Source: Actinoplanes philippinensis
Lineage (GTDB): Bacteria > Actinomycetota > Actinomycetes > Mycobacteriales > Micromonosporaceae
Length of the DNA stretch: 64,000 bases
NCBI RefSeq assembly: GCF_900113015.1
Contig: NZ_FONV01000002.1
Coordinates: 682,001-746,000, forward strand
Direction of reading: 5' to 3'
Shown: positions 9,208 through 18,791 of the stretch, piece by piece
Position numbering within the stretch: the stretch's first letter is position 1
How the letters are laid out: each line of letters begins with the position of its first letter
Notes under the pieces: generated by a model
Told to the model about the DNA's origin: nothing
Databases searched by the model: none
The model's input: only the letters and a program-made list of their open reading frames with translations
Made by a program: the position numbers and the translations under genes

Positions 9208-9741
9208 TCAGGCGGGCACGTAGCCGATGACCTCGACACCGGTGGCCGAGCGCCAGCTGCCGTTGTGCGCCAGCGTGACCGCCGCCCCGGGCTCCCAGAG
9301 CGGGCGGCCTTCGCCGGCCACCACCGGGTAGATCATCAGCCGGTACTCGTCGATCAGCTTGTGTTCGGTCAGCAGGTTGAAGAGGCTCCCGCTGCCGTTG
9401 AGCATCAGCGTCTCCGAGCCGGTCTTGAGCTTCGCCACCGCCTCGACCACGTCGCCCTCGAGGAAGGTGGCGTTCCACTCCGGCTCGGTGAGCGTCCGGG
9501 TGGCCACGTACTTGGGCATCCCGTTCATCTTGGCGCCGAAGTCACCGGTCTCGGAGGCCATCCGCGGCCAGACCGCCTTGAGTCCCTCGTAGGTCTTGCG
9601 ACCGAGCAGCAGCGCGTCGGCCTCCCGCAGGTTGTCGGCCTGCCACGCGCCGAGCTCGTCGTTGAAGTACGGCCCGCTCCAGACCGGCTCCTCGAAAACG
9701 CCGTCGAGGGTCATGTACTCCACCGCCACGATCTTGCCCAT
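9208..9741 (-). CDS. dihydrofolate reductase family protein (RibD C-terminal-like)
   Basis: A 177-residue protein of the RibD C-terminal/DHFR-like fold, NAD(P)H-dependent reductases of mostly unknown substrate. Seen: N-terminal KIVAVEYMTLDGVFEEP, LLLGRKTYEGLKAVWP in the NADP-binding region around residue 50, LMLNGSGSLFNLL near 115, and the closing YPVVAGEGRPLW. ATG 9741 is chosen because GAGGTGGG precedes it closely; a GTG at 9750 would add three residues. It ends about 60 bases after the aceE stop, facing it. In actinomycetes such genes are common, often several per genome, and this context does not narrow the substrate. Confidence 0.85.
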   Translation of the reverse strand: MGKIVAVEYMTLDGVFEEPVWSGPYFNDELGAWQADNLREADALLLGRKTYEGLKAVWPRMASETGDFGAKMNGMPKYVATRTLTEPEWNATFLEGDVVEAVAKLKTGSETLMLNGSGSLFNLLTEHKLIDEYRLMIYPVVAGEGRPLWEPGAAVTLAHNGSWRSATGVEVIGYVPA

Positions 9742-9836
9742 CGTTCCCACCTCGTCACATCGAGCTGCCCATTGAAAACGGCAACGAGCGGGCAGCCCGG
9801 TGGTAGCGGCGCAATGATCCAGGGGTGGGATTCCGG

Positions 9837-11942
9837 ATGAGGCACAAACTGCTCCTGCTCGGCCTGGGCAGTGTCCTGGTGACCGCGCTCGTACTGGTCG
9901 CCGTGGGCGCCTGGCAGAGCGGCCGGTTCGCCGACAACACCGAGCGGGAGGTGCTGCGGCAGAACACCGCGGCGCTGACCCAGAGCGCCACCGACGTCAG
10001 CGCTCTGGTGCGGACCGTCGGCGACGAGATCCAGCAGGGCATGGACCGGAGCATGGCCAGCGCCTCGGCGTTCCTCGCGCAGAACGGCGGCATGCGGTTC
10101 GGCAGCGAACGGGTCACGTGGACCGCCGTGAACCAGGTGAACCAGGCGACCACGACGGTCAGCCTGCCCCGGGTCGAGATCGGCGGCGCCTGGCTCGGGC
10201 AGAACACCGACCTGAAACGCACCACACCGTTCGTCGACGACACGAAACGGCTGTCCGGGGCGACGATCACCGTCTTCCAGCGGATGAACGCGGACGGCGA
10301 CCTGCTGCGGGTCGGCACGACCGTGAAGTCGGCGAAGGGCACCCGGGCGATCGGGACGTACATCCCGGCCAGCGCGGACGGCAAACCGAACGCGGTGGCC
10401 GCCTCGATCAAGGACGGCAAGCAGTACCGCGGCGTCGCGCTGGTGGTCGGCACGCCGTTCGTGTCCGTCTACGACCCGATCAAGAACGCGGCCGGCGCGG
10501 TGATCGGCGCGCTCTACGTCGGGGTGCCGCAGGCCGAGGCCCTGGTCAACCTGACCGCGACGATCAGCGCCATGAAGATCCAGAAGAACGGCTGGGTCTC
10601 GATCTACAGCACGGCCGCCGCCGACCGGGGCCGGATCGTCGCCTCCAGCATCTCCGGCGCCGCGGGACAGACCGTGCTCGACGCCACCGACGCCGCCGGC
10701 ACGAAGTACGTCGAGGAGATCGTCACCAAGGCCACGGAACTGGCCGGCGACGCCACCTGGCAGGCCGAGTACCAGCTACCCGGGTCGGCCGGGGCGCCCG
10801 CGGGCGACACCACCACCACTGTCGCGTTCTATGCGCCGTACCAGTGGGCGGTGGCTCTGGGTGGCTACGACGCCGACGCCGACGCCGCGGTCACCGCGGT
10901 CCGGGACGGGCGCAGCACGATGCTGACGTCGTTCGTCATCGCCGCGGTGCTGCTGGCGGTGGCCGGGGCCGCCGCGGCGTACCTGCAGGCGTTCCGGATC
11001 TCACGCCGGATGGCCGGGCTGACCGGGGCGCTGACCCGGCTCGCCAACCACGACCTCACGGTGCGGATCGCCGATCGGGGACGCGACGAGATCGGCGAGG
11101 CCGCGACCGCGCTCGACACCGCGGTGACCGAGCTGCGCACGGTGATGCAGGAGGTGACCGGCGCCTCCGACGAGGTGGCCGGCACGGCCCGGCGGGTGAC
11201 GGCCACCGGCGGCGCGATGTCGGCCGCCGCGGACACCGCGGCCGGCCGGGCCGACACGGTGAGCGCCTCGGCGGAGAGCGTGTCGCACGTGGTGGCGACG
11301 GTGGCGGCCGGCGCCGAGGAGATGGGCGCGTCGATCGCCGAGATCTCGCACAACGCCCAGGAGGCGGCGCAGGCCGGGCGGGACGGGGTGGGACTGACCG
11401 CGGCGGCCGCGGACGTCATCGCCGAGCTGCGGGCCTCGACCGCGAAGATCACCGACGTGGTGCAGCTGATCGCGACCATCGCCGAGCAGACCAACCTGCT
11501 GGCCCTGAACGCCACCATCGAGGCGGCCCGCGCGGGCGAGACCGGCAAGGGTTTCGCGGTGGTCGCCGGCGAGGTCAAGGAGCTGGCCCAGGAGACCGCC
11601 CGGGCGACCGAGGACGTCACCGGCCGGGTCGCCGCGATCGAGGCCGACACGGCCCGCGCGGTCACCGCGATCGACGCGATCTCGGCGCGGATCGCCCAGG
11701 TCAACGACTATCAGACGGCGATCGCGACGGCGGTCGAGGAGCAGGCCGCGACAACCGCCGAGATGGCCCGCAACATCTCCGAGGCGGCCGGCGGCAGCCG
11801 GGACATCGCCGACGGCATCGGTACGGTGAACGGCGCGATGCGCAGCACGCGGGACTCGGTGGCGGAGTCGCACCGGGCGGCCGACGAGCTGACCGCCACC
11901 GCGCAGCGTCTCACCGGCCTGGTCGGGCGCTTCACCGTGTGA
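9837..11942 (+). CDS. methyl-accepting chemotaxis protein with Cache sensor
   Basis: A 701-residue chemoreceptor. Order: membrane helix at about 4-26, an extracellular double Cache-type sensor to about 345 (including [18 protein letters not shown] and [17 protein letters not shown]), second membrane helix at about 362-385, a HAMP linker ([20 protein letters not shown]), and a long cytoplasmic coiled-coil with the conserved hairpin tip [22 protein letters not shown] 9837 follows GGGGTGGG at a good distance; GTG 9825 is an alternative. The ligand cannot be told. No che or flagellar genes are in the window. The presence of the gene fits an actinomycete with a motile stage. It is divergent from the DHFR-like gene. 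Confidence 0.92.
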   Translation: MRHKLLLLGLGSVLVTALVLVAVGAWQSGRFADNTEREVLRQNTAALTQSATDVSALVRTVGDEIQQGMDRSMASASAFLAQNGGMRFGSERVTWTAVNQVNQATTTVSLPRVEIGGAWLGQNTDLKRTTPFVDDTKRLSGATITVFQRMNADGDLLRVGTTVKSAKGTRAIGTYIPASADGKPNAVAASIKDGKQYRGVALVVGTPFVSVYDPIKNAAGAVIGALYVGVPQAEALVNLTATISAMKIQKNGWVSIYSTAAADRGRIVASSISGAAGQTVLDATDAAGTKYVEEIVTKATELAGDATWQAEYQLPGSAGAPAGDTTTTVAFYAPYQWAVALGGYDADADAAVTAVRDGRSTMLTSFVIAAVLLAVAGAAAAYLQAFRISRRMAGLTGALTRLANHDLTVRIADRGRDEIGEAATALDTAVTELRTVMQEVTGASDEVAGTARRVTATGGAMSAAADTAAGRADTVSASAESVSHVVATVAAGAEEMGASIAEISHNAQEAAQAGRDGVGLTAAAADVIAELRASTAKITDVVQLIATIAEQTNLLALNATIEAARAGETGKGFAVVAGEVKELAQETARATEDVTGRVAAIEADTARAVTAIDAISARIAQVNDYQTAIATAVEEQAATTAEMARNISEAAGGSRDIADGIGTVNGAMRSTRDSVAESHRAADELTATAQRLTGLVGRFTV

Positions 11943-11967
11943 GGCGGTCGGTCGGTAGTCTGGGGCG

Positions 11968-13374
11968 GTGACTGTTCGCGTACGTTTCGCACCCTCACCG
12001 ACCGGCATGTTCCACGTCGGCGGCGCCCGCACCGCCCTGCAGAACTGGATCTACGCCCAGCAGCACGGCGGTGTCTTCGTGCTCCGGATCGAGGACACCG
12101 ACGCGGCCCGCAACCGGCCCGAGTGGACCGAGGGCATCATCTCGGCGCTCGACTGGATCGGCATCGAGCGCGGGACGTATGAGGGCCCGCACTTCCAGTC
12201 GTCCTACGCGGCCGACCACACCGCCGCAGCGACCCGTCTCTACGGCGAGGGCAAGGCGTACTACTGCGACTGCACCCGCGACGACGTGGTGGCCCGCTCG
12301 GGCAACAAGCACACCGGCTACGACGGCTTCTGCCGCGACCGGGCGCTGGGGCCGGGCGAGGGCCGGGCGCTGCGCTTCCGGACGCCGGACGAGGGCGAGA
12401 CCGTGGTCGAGGACCTGGTGCGCGGCAAGCCGACCTTCGAGAACCGGCTGATCGAGGACTTCGTCATCGCCCGCAGCGACGGCTCGGCGGTGTTCCTGCT
12501 GGCCAACGTGGTCGACGACCTCAGCATGGGGATCAACCACGTGTTCCGCGCCGAGGAGCACCTGCCCAACACGCCGAAACAGCAGCTGCTGTGGGAGGCG
12601 CTGGGCGCGACGCCGCCGGTCTGGGGCCACGTGCCGGTCCTGGTCAACGAGAAACGGCAGAAACTGTCGAAGCGCCGCGACAAGGTCGCCCTCGAGTCGT
12701 ATCGGGACGAGGGTTACCTGGCCGCCGCCATGCGCAACTACCTGATGCTGCTCGGCTGGTCCCCGACCGGCGACCGCGAGATCGTCCCGTGGTCGGTGAT
12801 CGAGGAGGAGTATCGGATCGAGGAGGTCAACCACGCGCCGGCGTTCTTCGACGTGAAGAAGCTGCGGGCGTTCAACGGCGAGTACATCCGGGCGCTCACC
12901 CCGAGCGAGTTCACCCAGGTCTGCGCGCCGTGGCTGACCGGCACCGAGACGATCCCGGCCCCGCCGTGGGATCCGGCGAAATTCGACGCCGAGACGTTCA
13001 CCACCATCGCCCCGCTCGCGCAGACCCGGATCGCGGTCTTGTCCGAGATTGTGGAAAATGTCGACTTCCTCTTCCTGGACGAGCCGGTCCACGACGAGGC
13101 GTCCTGGGCGAAGGCCATGAAGGACGGCGCCGCGGAGATCCTCGACGCCACCGCGGACGCCTTCGGCGCCCTGACCGACTGGTCCGCCGAAACGCTGAAG
13201 GCGACACTCGAGGCGGTCGGTGAGGCGCGAGGTCTCAAATTGGGAAAGACCCAGGCGCCGGTACGGGTGGCGGTGACCGGCCGCACCATCGGCCTGCCGC
13301 TTTTCGAGTCGATCGAACTGCTCGGCCGCGAGCGCACGCTGGCGCGCATTTCCGCTGCTAGAGCGCGTCTCTGA
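11968..13374 (+). CDS. gltX: glutamyl-tRNA synthetase
   Basis: A 468-residue class I aminoacyl-tRNA synthetase that charges tRNA-Glu (and in actinomycetes also tRNA-Gln for later amidation). The signature HVGG (HIGH motif) lies in [25 protein letters not shown] context near residues 8-25, and KLSKR at residues 232-236 is the KMSKS equivalent. The C-terminal all-helical anticodon-binding region is complete (ending ...[16 protein letters not shown]). GTG 11968 starts 25 bases after the chemoreceptor stop with GGGGC upstream. Length and motifs are those of bacterial GluRS. A strong hairpin follows the stop. Confidence 0.96.
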   Translation: MTVRVRFAPSPTGMFHVGGARTALQNWIYAQQHGGVFVLRIEDTDAARNRPEWTEGIISALDWIGIERGTYEGPHFQSSYAADHTAAATRLYGEGKAYYCDCTRDDVVARSGNKHTGYDGFCRDRALGPGEGRALRFRTPDEGETVVEDLVRGKPTFENRLIEDFVIARSDGSAVFLLANVVDDLSMGINHVFRAEEHLPNTPKQQLLWEALGATPPVWGHVPVLVNEKRQKLSKRRDKVALESYRDEGYLAAAMRNYLMLLGWSPTGDREIVPWSVIEEEYRIEEVNHAPAFFDVKKLRAFNGEYIRALTPSEFTQVCAPWLTGTETIPAPPWDPAKFDAETFTTIAPLAQTRIAVLSEIVENVDFLFLDEPVHDEASWAKAMKDGAAEILDATADAFGALTDWSAETLKATLEAVGEARGLKLGKTQAPVRVAVTGRTIGLPLFESIELLGRERTLARISAARARL

Positions 13375-13381
13375 GGCGCTT

Positions 13382-13427
13382 ACCGCATTCGACGGCCGGC
13401 GCGCCACAGCCGGTCGTCGAATGCGGT
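13382..13427 (+). terminator. gltX terminator hairpin
   Basis: Arms of 19 bp (13382-13400 and 13409-13427) pair with one G-T mismatch around an 8-nt loop, starting about 8 bases after the gltX stop. No T-run follows, which is common for actinomycete terminators. Confidence 0.7.
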
Positions 13428-13675
13428 GACGCTCTCCGTCACCAGGGTGACCACCACCCCCGCCTATTGCGCGGAGTGGGTACTATTCGGCGGCTGATCA
13501 ACGGCCGTTCCCGTCTCCGCGGTCATCCCCACATGGCTCCAATTCACCCCGCCTCGAGATGCGAGCGGGGCGGCGCCCAGGGAGGCTGGAGACCTGTGGC
13601 CGTGACTCCGGTTCCACCGCCGGGCACGAGCAGCGGGTTGAGTGGGCCATGTCCATCCACAGGCGGGGAGGTCGG

Positions 13676-14341
13676 ATGGTGCGGGGGGCGATCACCAGGC
13701 TGGTGACGGCGGCTGCGGGAGCAGTCGTCGCGCTGGCATTGACATTGGGAGGGGCGCCGGGGGCGGCACAGGCCGCGCCGAAAGCGCCTCCGAAAGCGGA
13801 TGCGTTGCAGCTCGTCGGCAACGGTATCGAGGAGACCGTCCTGGTCCGACAGGACGAGCGGCCTCGGCTGTTCCAGATGCTGACCAGCGAGGTGGACTGG
13901 CTGGCGTCGGCGTCGTCGTCGAGTTCGGCGCCGAAAGCGGCCCAGCTGGGCCCGAAATACACGTTGACCCTGCTGGTCAAGGACGCACCGAGCCAGCTCT
14001 ACCACCTGTACCCGCTGGCCCAGGGTGGTCCGCGGGCACATCGGCCGGCGAAGCAGCCGGCCGGCGGCAAGCAGACCGAGGCCTGGTTCTACGGCCGGCT
14101 CTCCATGCCCGAGTCGCTGCGCATGGGCGGCGCACCGCTGGAGATCAAGCCGGACGTGGTGCACGGCGGTATCGGTGGCGGCGTCGGCACCGACCTCGCG
14201 GTGGACCGGGTCAATCCGATGGAGGAGGTCAGCCAGGCGCTGGCCGAGTTCCGCCGGCTGTTCCTGCTCAACGGGGCGGTGCTGCTGGTCATCCTGACCG
14301 GGCTGGCCGGGATGGCGTTCCTCATCCGCCGGCGCGTCTGA
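13676..14341 (+). CDS. secreted, C-terminally anchored hypothetical protein
   Basis: A 221-residue protein of unrecognised family. ATG 13676 is chosen because GGGGAGG lies 5 nt upstream; ATG 13649 is in frame but less well placed. Seen: an N-terminal export signal (residues 1-28, hydrophobic AAAGAVVALALTLGG then a likely cut after AQA), a lysine/proline stretch, a central extracellular region with a Ser-rich run near 80, and a single C-terminal membrane helix (LLLVILTGLAGMAFLI) followed by RRRV. This makes it an extracellular domain tethered by its C terminus. The last 20 bases overlap the convergent TetR gene. The roughly 300 bases before it hold the gltX terminator and presumably its promoter. 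Confidence 0.65.
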   Translation: MVRGAITRLVTAAAGAVVALALTLGGAPGAAQAAPKAPPKADALQLVGNGIEETVLVRQDERPRLFQMLTSEVDWLASASSSSSAPKAAQLGPKYTLTLLVKDAPSQLYHLYPLAQGGPRAHRPAKQPAGGKQTEAWFYGRLSMPESLRMGGAPLEIKPDVVHGGIGGGVGTDLAVDRVNPMEEVSQALAEFRRLFLLNGAVLLVILTGLAGMAFLIRRRV

Positions 14342-14981
14342 CGTCGTCCGGCTGTTCCACGCTCGTCCGGGGCGTCGCTGAGTTCTCGACCATACCGATC
14401 AGGTCTTCCAGGTCGGCGTCGAACTCGGCGGCGCCCTCGAGCATTTCCGGGGACGATCCGGGCAGGCCGCCGGTGACCTCGCCGGTGGTGTACCCGAGAA
14501 GGAACGCGCAGATCAGCCGGGCCTGGCGGGGCACCTCGGAGGCCGGCACGCCGGCGTCGGCCAGGATGCCCTGGAGCGCCGAGGCCAGCCAGGAGGCCGA
14601 GGGCCCGGCGGCCGACCGGTTCAGCAGCAGCGGGAAGGCGCTCGGGTGGGCGCGGGCCAGGGCGCGCACGGCCCGGCCCAGCGCGGACAGCCGGTGCCGC
14701 CAGTCCAGGTCCGCCGGGTTCCCGCCGACATAACCACCGAGTTCCAGGTGCAGCAGGTCGACCAGGCCGTCGAGGAGGGCGTCCTTGCCCCCGACGTACG
14801 GGTAGAGCGCCATCGAGGTGAGCCCCACGCGTTCCGCCACGGCCCGCATCGACATGGCCGCCAGCCCGCGCTCGTCCACCAGCGCGAGCGCCTGATCCAG
14901 GATCTGCCGTCTCTTGTCGTCCACCACGCCAACCTGACCAGTCCGGCCCCGTCCGATCGCGGAAACGCGCCCGTCACTCAC
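14322..14981 (-). CDS. TetR family transcriptional regulator
   Basis: A 219-residue regulator with an N-terminal helix-turn-helix (residues about 23-68: ILDQALALVDERGLAAMSMR, then AERVGLTSMALYPYVGGKDALLDG) and an all-helical ligand-binding C-terminal domain. In the recognition helix region SMALYPYVGGK replaces the usual LYRHFxxK, a common variant. GTG 14981 gives the longest form; a GTG near residue 19 (before VDDKRRQ) is an equally reasonable start. It is convergent with the secreted protein gene to its left and co-directional with the small gene at 14997. The target is unknown; it is not clearly part of the fatty-acid locus. Confidence 0.85.
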   Translation of the reverse strand: MSDGRVSAIGRGRTGQVGVVDDKRRQILDQALALVDERGLAAMSMRAVAERVGLTSMALYPYVGGKDALLDGLVDLLHLELGGYVGGNPADLDWRHRLSALGRAVRALARAHPSAFPLLLNRSAAGPSASWLASALQGILADAGVPASEVPRQARLICAFLLGYTTGEVTGGLPGSSPEMLEGAAEFDADLEDLIGMVENSATPRTSVEQPDDVRRAGG

Positions 14982-14996
14982 CCGTACGGGGCAGGC

Positions 14997-15221
14997 TCAG
15001 CACCAGCGGCCGGGGGGACGGCCGCGGCCGGCGGCACGCCTGCGGGGGCGGACCGCGCCGTGCAGGTGCGCTCCGGCCCACCCGCGCAGCTCGGTGCGGC
15101 ATCCGACCCGTCCGGTGCCCGGGTCCACGATCAGCTCCTCGTCGGCCGGCGGGGTTGCCGGCGAATCGTCGAGGGCGGGATCCCTTTCGGAGCACGCGAA
15201 CGCGTCGTCCCGTTCCATCAT
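14997..15221 (-). CDS. small hypothetical protein
   Basis: A 74-residue frame beginning with two methionines; GAGGAGGCGAG lies directly upstream of ATG 15221, a good ribosome binding site. The first half is acidic (DDAFACSERDPALDD, then PADEELIVDPGTGRVGC) and the second half is very Arg/Gly/Pro-rich, which may be a consequence of GC-rich sequence. No family is recognised. It sits 15 bases upstream of the TetR start, in the same direction, and could be co-transcribed with it. It is divergent from the fasR gene. Confidence 0.45.
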   Translation of the reverse strand: MMERDDAFACSERDPALDDSPATPPADEELIVDPGTGRVGCRTELRGWAGAHLHGAVRPRRRAAGRGRPPGRWC

Positions 15222-15484
15222 CTCGCCTCCTCGATCCGTGCGCTGGGCGCCGGCTTCCCGGCACCGACTCTTCATCGGCACCATGACGTCCGGTGTTAAC
15301 CCCCGGTCGGACCGCCGTCCGACACGATGCCAGGTCACCGACCGAAATCGCGGGAGAGGCGCACCGCTACGCCGGTCAAATGTCATCAAAAGCCCTCAAA
15401 AACCTCACCAGCCGCATTTCCGTCATATGTCACCCACTCGGAGGCAACCGGGCGGCCCGCGCCGCGGCGTGCAACCCTGTGCCC

Positions 15485-16699
15485 GTGGCAGACACCGACA
15501 CCGGCACACCGGCCGAGGGCAGGCCGGATAACCCGGCGAAACCCCTGGCCCCGGGCACTCTGCGCCGCATCGAGCGGCAGGCCGGCAGCCTGGCCAGCGC
15601 GGCGGTCGCGCGTATGGACGAAACCCTCCCCTGGTTCCGGGCACTCCCGGCCGACCAACGTTCCTGGGTGATGCTCGTCGCACAGGCGGGTGTTCGATCT
15701 CTGGTCGAGTGGTTGCGGTCCGGCGGGACGGTCGCGGCCAGCACCGAGATCTCCGACGAGGTGTTCGCCGCGGCACCCCGCGCGCTGGCCCGGGTGATCA
15801 CGCTCACCCACACGGTCGAGATGATCAAAGTGACCGTCGACGTGGCCGAGGCCGAGGTGCCCGGGTACGCCGAGTCCGGCGAGCAGCAGGCGCTGATCCA
15901 GGCCATCCTGCGGTTCTCCCGGGAGATCGCCTTCTCAGCCGCGCGGGTCTACGCCCGGGCCGCCGAGTCCCGCGGCGCCTGGGACGCCCGCCTGCAGGCC
16001 CTGCTGGTGGACGCGCTGCTGCGAGGTGACTCCTCCGACGTGCTGGCCAGCCGGGCGGCCGCGCTGGGCTGGGCGGACGCCCCGCCGGTCGCGGTGGTGG
16101 TGGGCCGCTCCCCCGGCGGGGACATCACGCCGGTGCTGCACGCCGTCTACCGGGCCGCACGGCGGGCGCGTCTCGAGGTGATCGCCGGGGTGCACGGCGA
16201 CCGTCTGGTCGTGGTGGTCGGCGGGGCCACCGACCCGGTCGCCGCCGCGTCCGCGCTGGGCAGCGGGTTCGGCGAGGGCCCGGTGGTGGTCGGCCCGGCG
16301 GTGCCGTCACTGGACCAGGCCACCGAGTCGGCGCGGGCCGCGCTGGCCGGTTTCCGCGCGGCGCCGGCCTGGCCCGGTGCGCCGTCCCCGGTGGCCGCCG
16401 ACGACCTGCTGCCCGAGCGGGTGCTCTCCGGCGACATGGACGCCCGGCGCAAGCTGCGGCACGACGTCTTCGGAGCACTGGCCCGGGCCGGGAGCGGACT
16501 GCTGGAGACCCTCGACGCGTTCTTCGCCTCGGGCAGCGTGCTGGAGAGCGCGGCCCGCGAGCTCTACGTACATCCGAACACGGTCCGTTACCGCCTGCGG
16601 CGGGTCGCGGAGGTCGCCGGGCTCTCCCCCCTGGACGGCCGGGACGCCTTCACCCTGCGCCTGGCGCTCACCATCGGCCGTCTGGACCCGGCAACGTGA
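15485..16699 (+). CDS. fasR: PucR-family helix-turn-helix activator, FasR-like
   Basis: A 404-residue regulator. Seen: N-terminal domain with MDETLPWFRALPADQRSWV (about 40-60), a central GGDEF-related region typical of this family, and a C-terminal PucR helix-turn-helix with the family signature LYVHPNTVRYRLRRV followed by AGLSPLDGRDAFTLRLAL. In Streptomyces the gene in the same position directly upstream of fabD is FasR, the activator of the fabDHPF operon that controls membrane fatty-acid synthesis; order and type here match. GTG 15485 is used, with GTG 15479 as alternative. A strong inverted repeat lies between this gene and fabD and is the likely binding site. Confidence 0.85.
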   Translation: MADTDTGTPAEGRPDNPAKPLAPGTLRRIERQAGSLASAAVARMDETLPWFRALPADQRSWVMLVAQAGVRSLVEWLRSGGTVAASTEISDEVFAAAPRALARVITLTHTVEMIKVTVDVAEAEVPGYAESGEQQALIQAILRFSREIAFSAARVYARAAESRGAWDARLQALLVDALLRGDSSDVLASRAAALGWADAPPVAVVVGRSPGGDITPVLHAVYRAARRARLEVIAGVHGDRLVVVVGGATDPVAAASALGSGFGEGPVVVGPAVPSLDQATESARAALAGFRAAPAWPGAPSPVAADDLLPERVLSGDMDARRKLRHDVFGALARAGSGLLETLDAFFASGSVLESAARELYVHPNTVRYRLRRVAEVAGLSPLDGRDAFTLRLALTIGRLDPAT

Positions 16700-16730
16700 C
16701 CGGGATCTCTCACTATTCGACACGATCAGA

Positions 16731-16755
16731 GGAGGTATAAATGTGGCTGAAGTGA
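16731..16755 (+). promoter_or_regulatory. perfect Shine-Dalgarno with a four-codon minicistron, or -10 element
   Basis: GGAGGT (16731-16736) lies 4 nt before ATG 16741, which opens a frame of only four codons (Met-Trp-Leu-Lys) before TGA 16753-16755. The same bases contain TATAAA, which could instead be a -10 promoter box for the fab operon. Both readings put a control element between fasR and fabD. It is not the start of fabD, which is at 16859 in another frame. Confidence 0.4.
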
Positions 16756-16773
16756 CCCAAGAACACCTCTGTT

Positions 16774-16806
16774 TTGTAGGAACCCTACAACGCTGGTCGT
16801 AGGGTT
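16774..16806. promoter_or_regulatory. nested inverted repeats, likely operator of the fab operon
   Basis: TTGTAGG (16774-16780) and CCTACAA (16784-16790) form a perfect 7-bp palindrome with a 3-nt spacer. The second arm is shared with a second perfect repeat, AACCCTAC (16781-16788) and GTAGGGTT (16799-16806), 10 nt apart. The A/T-containing arms stand out in GC-rich DNA and lie 53 bases before fabD, right after the FasR-like gene. FasR binding is inferred from gene order. Confidence 0.6.
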
Positions 16807-16858
16807 TGGTCGTGCCCGGCTACCCCGGAAAGCCGCTGGATCCGGAAGAGTCGAGGAC

Positions 16859-17788
16859 GTGCTCGCCGTACTCTCACCCGGCCAGGGTTCCCAGAAGCCC
16901 GGCTTCCTCACCCCCTGGCTCGATCTCCCGCACGCCGAGGCCCGCCTGACCGAGTGGTCCGCCCTCGCCGGCGTCGACCTGCTGCACCTCGGGACCCGCG
17001 CCGACGCCGAGGAGATCAAGGACACGGCGCGCACCCAGCCTCTGCTGGTGGCCGCCGCCCTGCTGGCCGGTGAGCAGCTGCCCCTGGAGCGGGCCGGCGT
17101 GATCGCCGGGCACAGCGTCGGCGAGCTGGCCGCCACCGCCCTGGCCGGCGTGTTCACCGCCGGCGACGCGATCACCCTGGCCGGGATCCGGGGCCGGGAG
17201 ATGGCCGCCGCCTGCGCCCTCGAGGACACCGGCATGAGCGCCGTGCTCGGCGGCGAGCCGGACGAGGTGGTCGCCACCATCGAGAAGCACGGCCTGTTCC
17301 CGGCCAACCGCAACGGCGCCGGCCAGATCGTCGCCGCCGGCTCGCTGCCCGCGCTCGCCGAGTTCGCCGCCGCGCCGCCGGCCAAGGTCCGGGTGATCGC
17401 GCTCGCGGTGGCCGGCGCCTTCCACACGCCCTTCATGGCGCCCGCCGAGACCGCGCTGGCCGCCGCCGCGAGCGGCGTCACCGTGCACGACCCGGCCCGC
17501 CGGCTCCTGTCGAACCTGGACGGCACCGCCGTCACCGCCGGCGCCGAGATGCTGCAGCGCCTGATCCGCCAGGTCACCGCGCCGGTCCGATGGGACCTGT
17601 GCATGCGGGCCCTGAAAGACCTCGGCGTCACCGGCGTCATCGAGCTGCCCCCCGCCGGCACCCTCGCCGGCCTGGTCAAGCGGGAGCTCAAGGGCGACGG
17701 CGCCCCCGAGATCGTCACGCTCAACACCCCGGACGACCTGCCGGCCGCCCTCGATCTGATCGCCCGCACCGAAGGAGACGCACGATGA
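16859..17788 (+). CDS. fabD: malonyl-CoA:ACP transacylase
   Basis: A 309-residue acyltransferase that moves malonyl from CoA to acyl carrier protein, the entry step of type II fatty-acid synthesis. Seen: the oxyanion motif GQGSQ at residues 8-12, the nucleophile elbow GHSVGE with Ser86, the catalytic His in AGAFHTPFMAPA near residue 185, and a C-terminal segment giving VIELPPAGTLAGLVKR. GTG 16859 is the start used (GAGGAC just upstream). The stop overlaps the fabH start by four bases (ATGA), so the two are translationally coupled. First gene of fabD-fabH-acpP-fabF. Confidence 0.95.
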   Translation: MLAVLSPGQGSQKPGFLTPWLDLPHAEARLTEWSALAGVDLLHLGTRADAEEIKDTARTQPLLVAAALLAGEQLPLERAGVIAGHSVGELAATALAGVFTAGDAITLAGIRGREMAAACALEDTGMSAVLGGEPDEVVATIEKHGLFPANRNGAGQIVAAGSLPALAEFAAAPPAKVRVIALAVAGAFHTPFMAPAETALAAAASGVTVHDPARRLLSNLDGTAVTAGAEMLQRLIRQVTAPVRWDLCMRALKDLGVTGVIELPPAGTLAGLVKRELKGDGAPEIVTLNTPDDLPAALDLIARTEGDAR

Positions 17789-18735
17789 CCGCGGGTTCCC
17801 GCATCCTCGCGATGGGCCACTACCAGCCGTCACGGGTGATCACCAATGACGACCTGGCCAGCACTCTGGACACCAACGACGCGTGGATCCGGGACCGGGT
17901 CGGCATCGCCGAGCGACGGGTCGCCGACGGCGAGTCGGTCGCCGACATGGCCACCTTCGCGGCCGAGAAGGCGCTGGCCACCTCCGGGCTCACCGCCTCC
18001 GACATCGACCTGGTCATCGTGGCGACCTGCTCGGCGATCGACCGCTGCCCCAACGTGGCGACCCGTGTCGCGGATCGCCTCGGGATCAACGCCCCCGGCG
18101 CGTTCGACGTCAACACCGCCTGTTCCGGGTTCTCCTACGCGCTCGCCACCGGCGACCACGCGATCCGGGCCGGGGCCTCCCGCAACGCCCTGGTGATCGG
18201 CGCGGAGAAGCTGTCCGACATCACCGACTGGTCCGACCGTACGACCGCGGTGCTCTTCGGCGACGGCGCGGGAGCGGCGGTCCTGACCGCCGTGCCGGAC
18301 GGAGAGCCTGCCGGGATCGGCCCGGTGGTCTGGGGCTCCACCCCGGAGAAGGGCGAGGCCCTCAAGATCGCCGGGTGGCAGCCCTACATCAAGCAGGAGG
18401 GCCAGGCGGTGTTCCGCTGGGCCACCACCGCTCTCGCGCCGTTCGCGATCGAGGTCTGCGAGAAGGCCGGGATCGCCCCGTCCGAGCTGGCCGCCTTCGT
18501 CCCGCACCAGGCCAACACCCGGATCATCGACGGCATCGTCAAGCGGCTCGGCCTGAGCCCGGAGGCGATCGTCGCCAAGGACCTCGTCGAGTCGGGCAAC
18601 ACGTCCGCCGCGAGCGTCCCCCTGGCCCTGTCCAAGCTGATCGAGCGCGGGGAGCTGCCCTCCGGGGCGCCCGTGCTGCTCTTCGGCTTCGGCGGCGGCC
18701 TCACCTACGCCGGCCAGGTCGTCCGCTGCCCGTAA
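17785..18735 (+). CDS. fabH: beta-ketoacyl-ACP synthase III
   Basis: A 316-residue condensing enzyme that joins a starter acyl-CoA to malonyl-ACP; in actinomycetes branched starters are used. The catalytic triad is complete: Cys113 in NTACSGFSYAL, His241 in VPHQANTRIID, and Asn272 in ESGNTSAAS. Closing glycine-rich GFGGGLTYAGQVV is typical. ATG 17785 overlaps the fabD stop by four bases. About 55 bases separate it from acpP. Length and motifs are standard. Confidence 0.96.
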   Translation: MTAGSRILAMGHYQPSRVITNDDLASTLDTNDAWIRDRVGIAERRVADGESVADMATFAAEKALATSGLTASDIDLVIVATCSAIDRCPNVATRVADRLGINAPGAFDVNTACSGFSYALATGDHAIRAGASRNALVIGAEKLSDITDWSDRTTAVLFGDGAGAAVLTAVPDGEPAGIGPVVWGSTPEKGEALKIAGWQPYIKQEGQAVFRWATTALAPFAIEVCEKAGIAPSELAAFVPHQANTRIIDGIVKRLGLSPEAIVAKDLVESGNTSAASVPLALSKLIERGELPSGAPVLLFGFGGGLTYAGQVVRCP

Positions 18736-18791
18736 GGCGGGCTTCACCTGACCGTCGCAAGTCCGCACCATCGAGAGGAAAGATTCCCACA

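Noticed and set aside
10118..11971. 617-codon Arg-rich frame overlapping the chemoreceptor
   Set aside because: Composition is that of a frame-shifted high-GC gene, and the chemoreceptor frame has clear HAMP and signalling motifs.
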